Shown piece after piece: positions 60,521-64,000 of a DNA stretch of 64,000 nt; position 1 is the first letter of the stretch, and each line of letters begins with the position of its first letter. The stretch comes from Hymenopellis radicata. Taxonomy: Eukaryota; Basidiomycota; Agaricomycetes; Agaricales; Physalacriaceae. Where the stretch lies: assembly GCA_015501595.1 (NCBI GenBank), contig JADNRX010000182.1, forward strand, positions 43,031-107,030, written 5' to 3'. The notes below the pieces were generated by a model. That model searched no databases, was not told the DNA's origin, and saw only the letters and a program-made list of their open reading frames with translations. The position numbers were made by a program, and so were the translations under genes.

Positions 60521-61289
60521 GCGCGTGTCCTTGCTTGTGCGACCCAATGTACCACATGATCCTCGTTCATATCAAGCTGTCGGTGTCATCATCCTCTACA
60601 TAATCTTAGTCCTTGTTCACATCCTTGTCCTCTGTGCTGTTGTCGCTGTCGGTACTGGGATCATCATCGTCAGTTATAGTCGTGCGCTGGTTGATGCAGT
60701 CACGCCCATTCTTACTAGTGTCTATAGTATGCTTGTTATCGTCATTTTTGTACTGATTTTTATTAAGGTCGGACTTGTTGTTCTCTTGGTTATAGTTATC
60801 ACGTAGGGGTAGCTCTTTTCGTAGTCTGGGTCATGCCTGTCATATTCGTATGTAGTCCCATCTATTCTGGGCGATATCCGCATCAGCCTCGTCGCTGCTC
60901 TGGTTAAGCTTGTCCAGGTAACTCGCACTAAGGGTAGGCCGTTAAGCAATCCTTCCACCAAAAATAGTTGTTCTGATGCTACTAATGACTCATTTCTACA
61001 GCTCGACAACCCTGTGCCTTACTACCTCCACTCATATAGCACTACACCATCTATATCAATCTGCCATACGATGTGGTTCCACAGTGAATCCATCATGTGC
61101 CTTCGTCCGTATAAAGACATGTCAAATAAAACATCTAAATTCTCTGCCTTTTTCCCATCCGGCATATGCCACTGTTTCTGTGCCTTGTTCACTGCCTTAT
61201 GCACGAAGGTCTTGAGATTATCACGATTTTTTTGCAACACACTAGGTACCGTTATCAGCATTGCAATATTAAATTAATTAGGAAATGTA
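60521..61289. other. No confidently supported gene
   Basis: A T-rich hydrophobic frame (60525-60806) starts only at GTG and is not called. A minus frame (61261-61022: KNRDNLKTFVHKAVNKAQKQ, YGRRHMMDSLWNHIV) has protein-like composition and may be a fragment of a larger fungal domain, but it has no start or neighbours that support a gene. Confidence 0.35.
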
Positions 61290-61550
61290 CTATAGTCGAG
61301 CCAGTACTCGAAGCTGATCCAGGATACGGTCCGCAGCCAGCTTAAGGTGTTCCACGACGCGCCCCGTAGTTCCCCATTGCGCCTTTTGGCTCAATAAAAT
61401 CTTCCTTTCCATTATGGCGCCTCCAATAATGATGAAGCATGACTGAATATGTCCGTTTCTCTCTTCGACGGAGAGGCCATCGGGAATAGACTGTGATGGA
61501 GTTTCATCGGAAAGTGAGAGTTGATCTAGAAGCATTTCCAGCGACTGCAT
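61290..61550 (-). CDS. Small helical protein, paralogue of the gene at 55638
   Basis: ATG 61550 to stop at 61290-61292, 86 codons in a single exon. It starts MQSLEMLLDQLSLSDETPSQ, then PDGLSVEERNGHIQSCFIII and EHLKLAADRILDQLRVLARL. Residues 1-35 share the spacing LE..L.QLSLS...PS..I...LS.E with the 55638 protein, and the helical remainder is similar. It lacks the second exon of that paralogue (about 68 residues), so it is either a shorter family member or 3'-truncated. A TATAAG lies about 55 bases upstream on the minus strand. Confidence 0.6.
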   Translation of the reverse strand: MQSLEMLLDQLSLSDETPSQSIPDGLSVEERNGHIQSCFIIIGGAIMERKILLSQKAQWGTTGRVVEHLKLAADRILDQLRVLARL

Positions 61551-61950
61551 GGTAGGTGATGTTTTCCGAGTGGAAGAACGGAAAAGGTTGTGAGGTACTT
61601 ATACTCATCTCAATTTGTACATGTTTAGATCATATATGATAGGGACTTGCCTGAAAAGGAAGAATAGGGCAAGCCAGTTCATGTTTTTAGGTGCACCAAT
61701 GTTCTTACGATCACATGTTACACATAATGTGGACACGTGATCGTAGGAGTACTCGTCGCCGGCTCTTAAACTCCGCATGACTCATATTGTTGACTATTGA
61801 TAGAGAGTCATGTGACACCTGATTAATTACATAAATGAGAGCCTCGTCGCCATATCCCCAGCTTTGCTATCTGCGGCTACTAACAGGTATTTCGTTTCTC
61901 TGCATATTATACTAATTTCTAACATTTTACTGAATACCCTCACAGTAAAT
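61551..61950. other. Intergenic, with an inverted repeat at 61706-61745
   Basis: tacgatcacatgt (61706-61718) pairs with acacgtgatcgta (61733-61745), 12 of 13. At 61890-61945 a GTATTT...CACAG segment may be a 5' leader intron of the next small gene. Confidence 0.45.
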
Positions 61951-62148
61951 ATGTCGTATCAGGAGGAAAACAAGCTAGAGGAAGCAACTGATCGTACTGC
62001 GCCGCAAGATTTCATAGGCGTATATAGAGAGGGGGTGACAAACGCACGTTCAAATGCTTATTTGATACAACTACAACAATATATGACTGCGGCGAAGGAT
62101 AGTAAGCAATTTTTCAACCCAAGCGCCAAGATTAATATAACGGTCTGA
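61951..62148 (+). CDS. Small hypothetical protein
   Basis: ATG 61951 to TGA 62146-62148, 65 codons: MSYQEENKLEEATDRTAPQD, then FIGVYREGVTNARSNAYLIQ and LQQYMTAAKDSKQFF. It follows a splice-acceptor-like CACAG six bases before the ATG. The protein is soluble and helical and of no known family. It could be the first exon of a longer gene, but no good continuation is seen. Confidence 0.4.
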   Translation: MSYQEENKLEEATDRTAPQDFIGVYREGVTNARSNAYLIQLQQYMTAAKDSKQFFNPSAKINITV

Positions 62149-62740
62149 TAGGTTGTCATGGTACGGGGCTAGGACAAGCAAGGGAGAAGTTGGGAGAGGA
62201 GCAGCCGGGCGGCGAGGGGGGGACATTGGAGGCGGCAAACAGTGAGAATCGTGCCGCGGTGTTGGGCGGTCTGCGGGGGCGGGAGGGAATGGGTGATCGT
62301 GTTGTAGTATGCAGTGCGGATAATGGCATTGGCATAGAAACATTTGAGAAGGACTATATAGTTATTAAAGCGGAAAGTAGAGGAAATGGTCACCTGGGTG
62401 AGTGAATCCGACTCTTCCGACAACCCAACCCTGAAAATGCGTAGCAGAATAGAGTAGTACTCTTTGGCAGGAATCGCGTCTGCCGTCAGCCATCAATGCA
62501 GCACATAGTTCTTTCTACCACTCCAGATAGTCGCAGTGCTCTGGAAATGCATATTTTGTCAGCCGCCATTGTTTAAATCTCCCATATGTGGAAGTTCAAC
62601 ATAGGACCCGGGTGGTAGAATCCCCCGCGCGTGCCAATTCCTCCTAGGACCCAGGTAGGAGTATCCCCCGCGCGTGCTGTCTTCTGATGGGCATCTGAAT
62701 GCGGGCGAGTGCGTGAGGTGAATTCGAGTGTTTCTAGTGG
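62149..62740. other. Non-coding, with GGTCACC palindrome and CCCCCGCGCG half-sites
   Basis: A TTG-initiated frame at 62190-62405 is Gly/Glu-rich and is not called. The GGTCACC palindrome occurs at 62386-62401, and tcccccgcgcgtgc occurs twice near 62620-62680. The last part grades into the array at the right edge. Confidence 0.45.
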
Positions 62741-64000
62741 AGACTGAATTCGAGTGTGGATGTGTTTAGCGAGCGTTTGCGGGCGAAGGACAGTAAATTT
62801 TCAGCGCGAGACCCGAACTGCGTGAACGAGCGAGTGTCTGAATAAGACGGGGTGCATCGTCAACTGTAGTGGCCGTCAGAGGTGGTACTTGCTGTATTCG
62901 GACAGCCGGGTGAGTGAATTCAAGGCGAGGAGGAGTGCGAGACTGGAAGCGCGTTAACGAGCGAGGCGAGGAGCGGATGAAGATGCCGTTGAAGATGTGT
63001 GTGCGAAACCTGAAGGCGGAGGATGTGATGTGTGTCTGGAGATCCGTAGGGTGTGTTTGAGAGGCTCTGGAGTGAATTCGAGTGTTTCTGACTGTCAATG
63101 TTCAGCGCAGGAGCCAAGGTGTGTTAACGAGTGAGCAGGCGAGGGTGAGAGTGTGTGTCTGGGGGAGGTGGACACCTGGGAGACTGAATTCGAGTGTGGA
63201 TGTGTTTAGCGAGCGTTTGCGGGCGAAGGACAGTAAATTTTCAGCGCGAGACCCGAACTGCGTGAACGAGCGAGTGTCTGAATAAGACGGGGTGCATCGT
63301 CAACTGTAGTGGCCGTCAGAGGTGGTACTTGCTGTATTCGGACAGCCGGGTGAGTGAATTCAAGGCGAGGAGGAGTGCGAGACTGGAAGCGCGTTAACGA
63401 GCGAGGCGAGGAGCGGATGAAGATGCCGTTGAAGATGTGTGTGCGAAACCTGAAGGCGGAGGATGTGATGTGTGTCTGGAGATCCGTAGGGTGTGTTTGA
63501 GAGGCTCTGGAGTGAATTCGAGTGTTTCTGACTGTCAATGTTCAGCGCAGGAGCCAAGGTGTGTTAACGAGTGAGCAGGCGAGGGTGAGAGTGTGTGTCT
63601 GGGGGAGGTGGACACCTGGGAGACTGAATTCGAGTGTGGATGTGTTTAGCGAGCGTTTGCGGGCGAAGGACAGTAAATTTTCAGCGCGAGACCCGAACTG
63701 CGTGAACGAGCGAGTGTCTGAATAAGACGGGGTGCATCGTCAACTGTAGTGGCCGTCAGAGGTGGTACTTGCTGTATTCGGACAGCCGGGTGAGTGAATT
63801 CAAGGCGAGGAGGAGTGCGAGACTGGAAGCGCGTTAACGAGCGAGGCGAGGAGCGGATGAAGATGCCGTTGAAGATGTGTGTGCGAAACCTGAAGGCGGA
63901 GGATGTGATGTGTGTCTGGAGATCCGTAGGGTGTGTTTGAGAGGCTCTGGAGTGAATTCGAGTGTTTCTGACTGTCAATGTTCAGCGCAGGAGCCAAGGT
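62741..64000. repeat. Tandem array, 440-bp unit, at least three copies, open at the right edge
   Basis: Unit starts are at 62741, 63181 and 63621; the third copy is cut by the window end. Copies appear identical by eye. Each unit contains shorter gtgaattcgagtgt-type echoes. The same 110-codon minus frame recurs in each unit, but 440 is not a multiple of three and it shows no domain, so it is not a gene. Confidence 0.97.

Noticed and set aside
60525..60806. Hydrophobic 93-codon frame as a membrane protein
   Set aside because: T-rich sequence gives Val/Leu/Ile by composition; starts only at GTG with no neighbours or splice support.
62766..63978. 110-codon minus frame repeated in the 440-bp array
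   Set aside because: The unit length is not divisible by three and there is no recognisable domain.

Overview
Eukaryotic, fungal DNA, most likely an agaricomycete (mushroom-forming basidiomycete). The coding regions are cut by many introns of about 50 nt with GT..AG ends. The left side carries gene families typical of that class: a seven-helix DUF6534-type membrane protein, an agaricomycete kinase-like protein, an F-box protein with a short N-terminal helix, an MLKL-N-terminal-like helical protein and a small secreted double-psi beta-barrel protein. No bacterial signals, tRNA or rRNA were found.

Layout. 1-13.6 kb holds ordinary host genes: the 3' part of a D-2-hydroxyacid dehydrogenase, a kinase-like gene, the DPBB protein, the DUF6534 protein, a degenerate AGC-like kinase, an MLKL-like gene and a truncated F-box gene. 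13.6-32.0 kb is a repeat block: a TTTAGGG-bearing 20-bp minisatellite, a CT-rich low-complexity tract, a gene for an OrsD-type zinc-finger protein (15407-17776), and then an array of eight nearly identical copies of a 1,980-bp unit that begins exactly at that gene's stop codon. 32.0-33.8 kb holds a spaced array of CCCCGCGCGGGG palindromes and a decayed satellite copy.

33.9-55.4 kb is the unusual part: five genes on the minus strand, four of them large. From upstream to downstream they are a RecQ helicase fused to a tyrosine-recombinase-like domain and OrsD zinc fingers (broken by frameshifts), a ParB-like protein C (broken by a frameshift and by a hAT-like insertion), then after a satellite block an intact ~1,500-aa protein with a possible 2-oxoglutarate/Fe(II) dioxygenase (TET/JBP-like) core, an intact ParB-like protein A that is a paralogue of C, and a small acidic-tailed protein E. 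Gaps between neighbours within each sub-block are only about 36-110 nt. A small gene at 55638 is divergent from the RecQ gene and has a paralogue at 61290-61550.

Direct copies of a hairpin-rich satellite lie at 43.6-45.3 and 57.0-58.4 kb, with diverged copies at 33.0-33.8 and 59.8-60.5 kb. The right edge (62.74-64.0 kb) enters a second tandem array with a 440-bp unit. My reading, an inference, is a repeat-rich (subtelomeric or element-dense) region carrying a multi-gene mobile or selfish element of recombinase/helicase, ParB-like and possible DNA-modifying proteins. Two of its genes are decayed and three look intact. Exon boundaries come from reading frames and splice consensus by eye; no searches were run.
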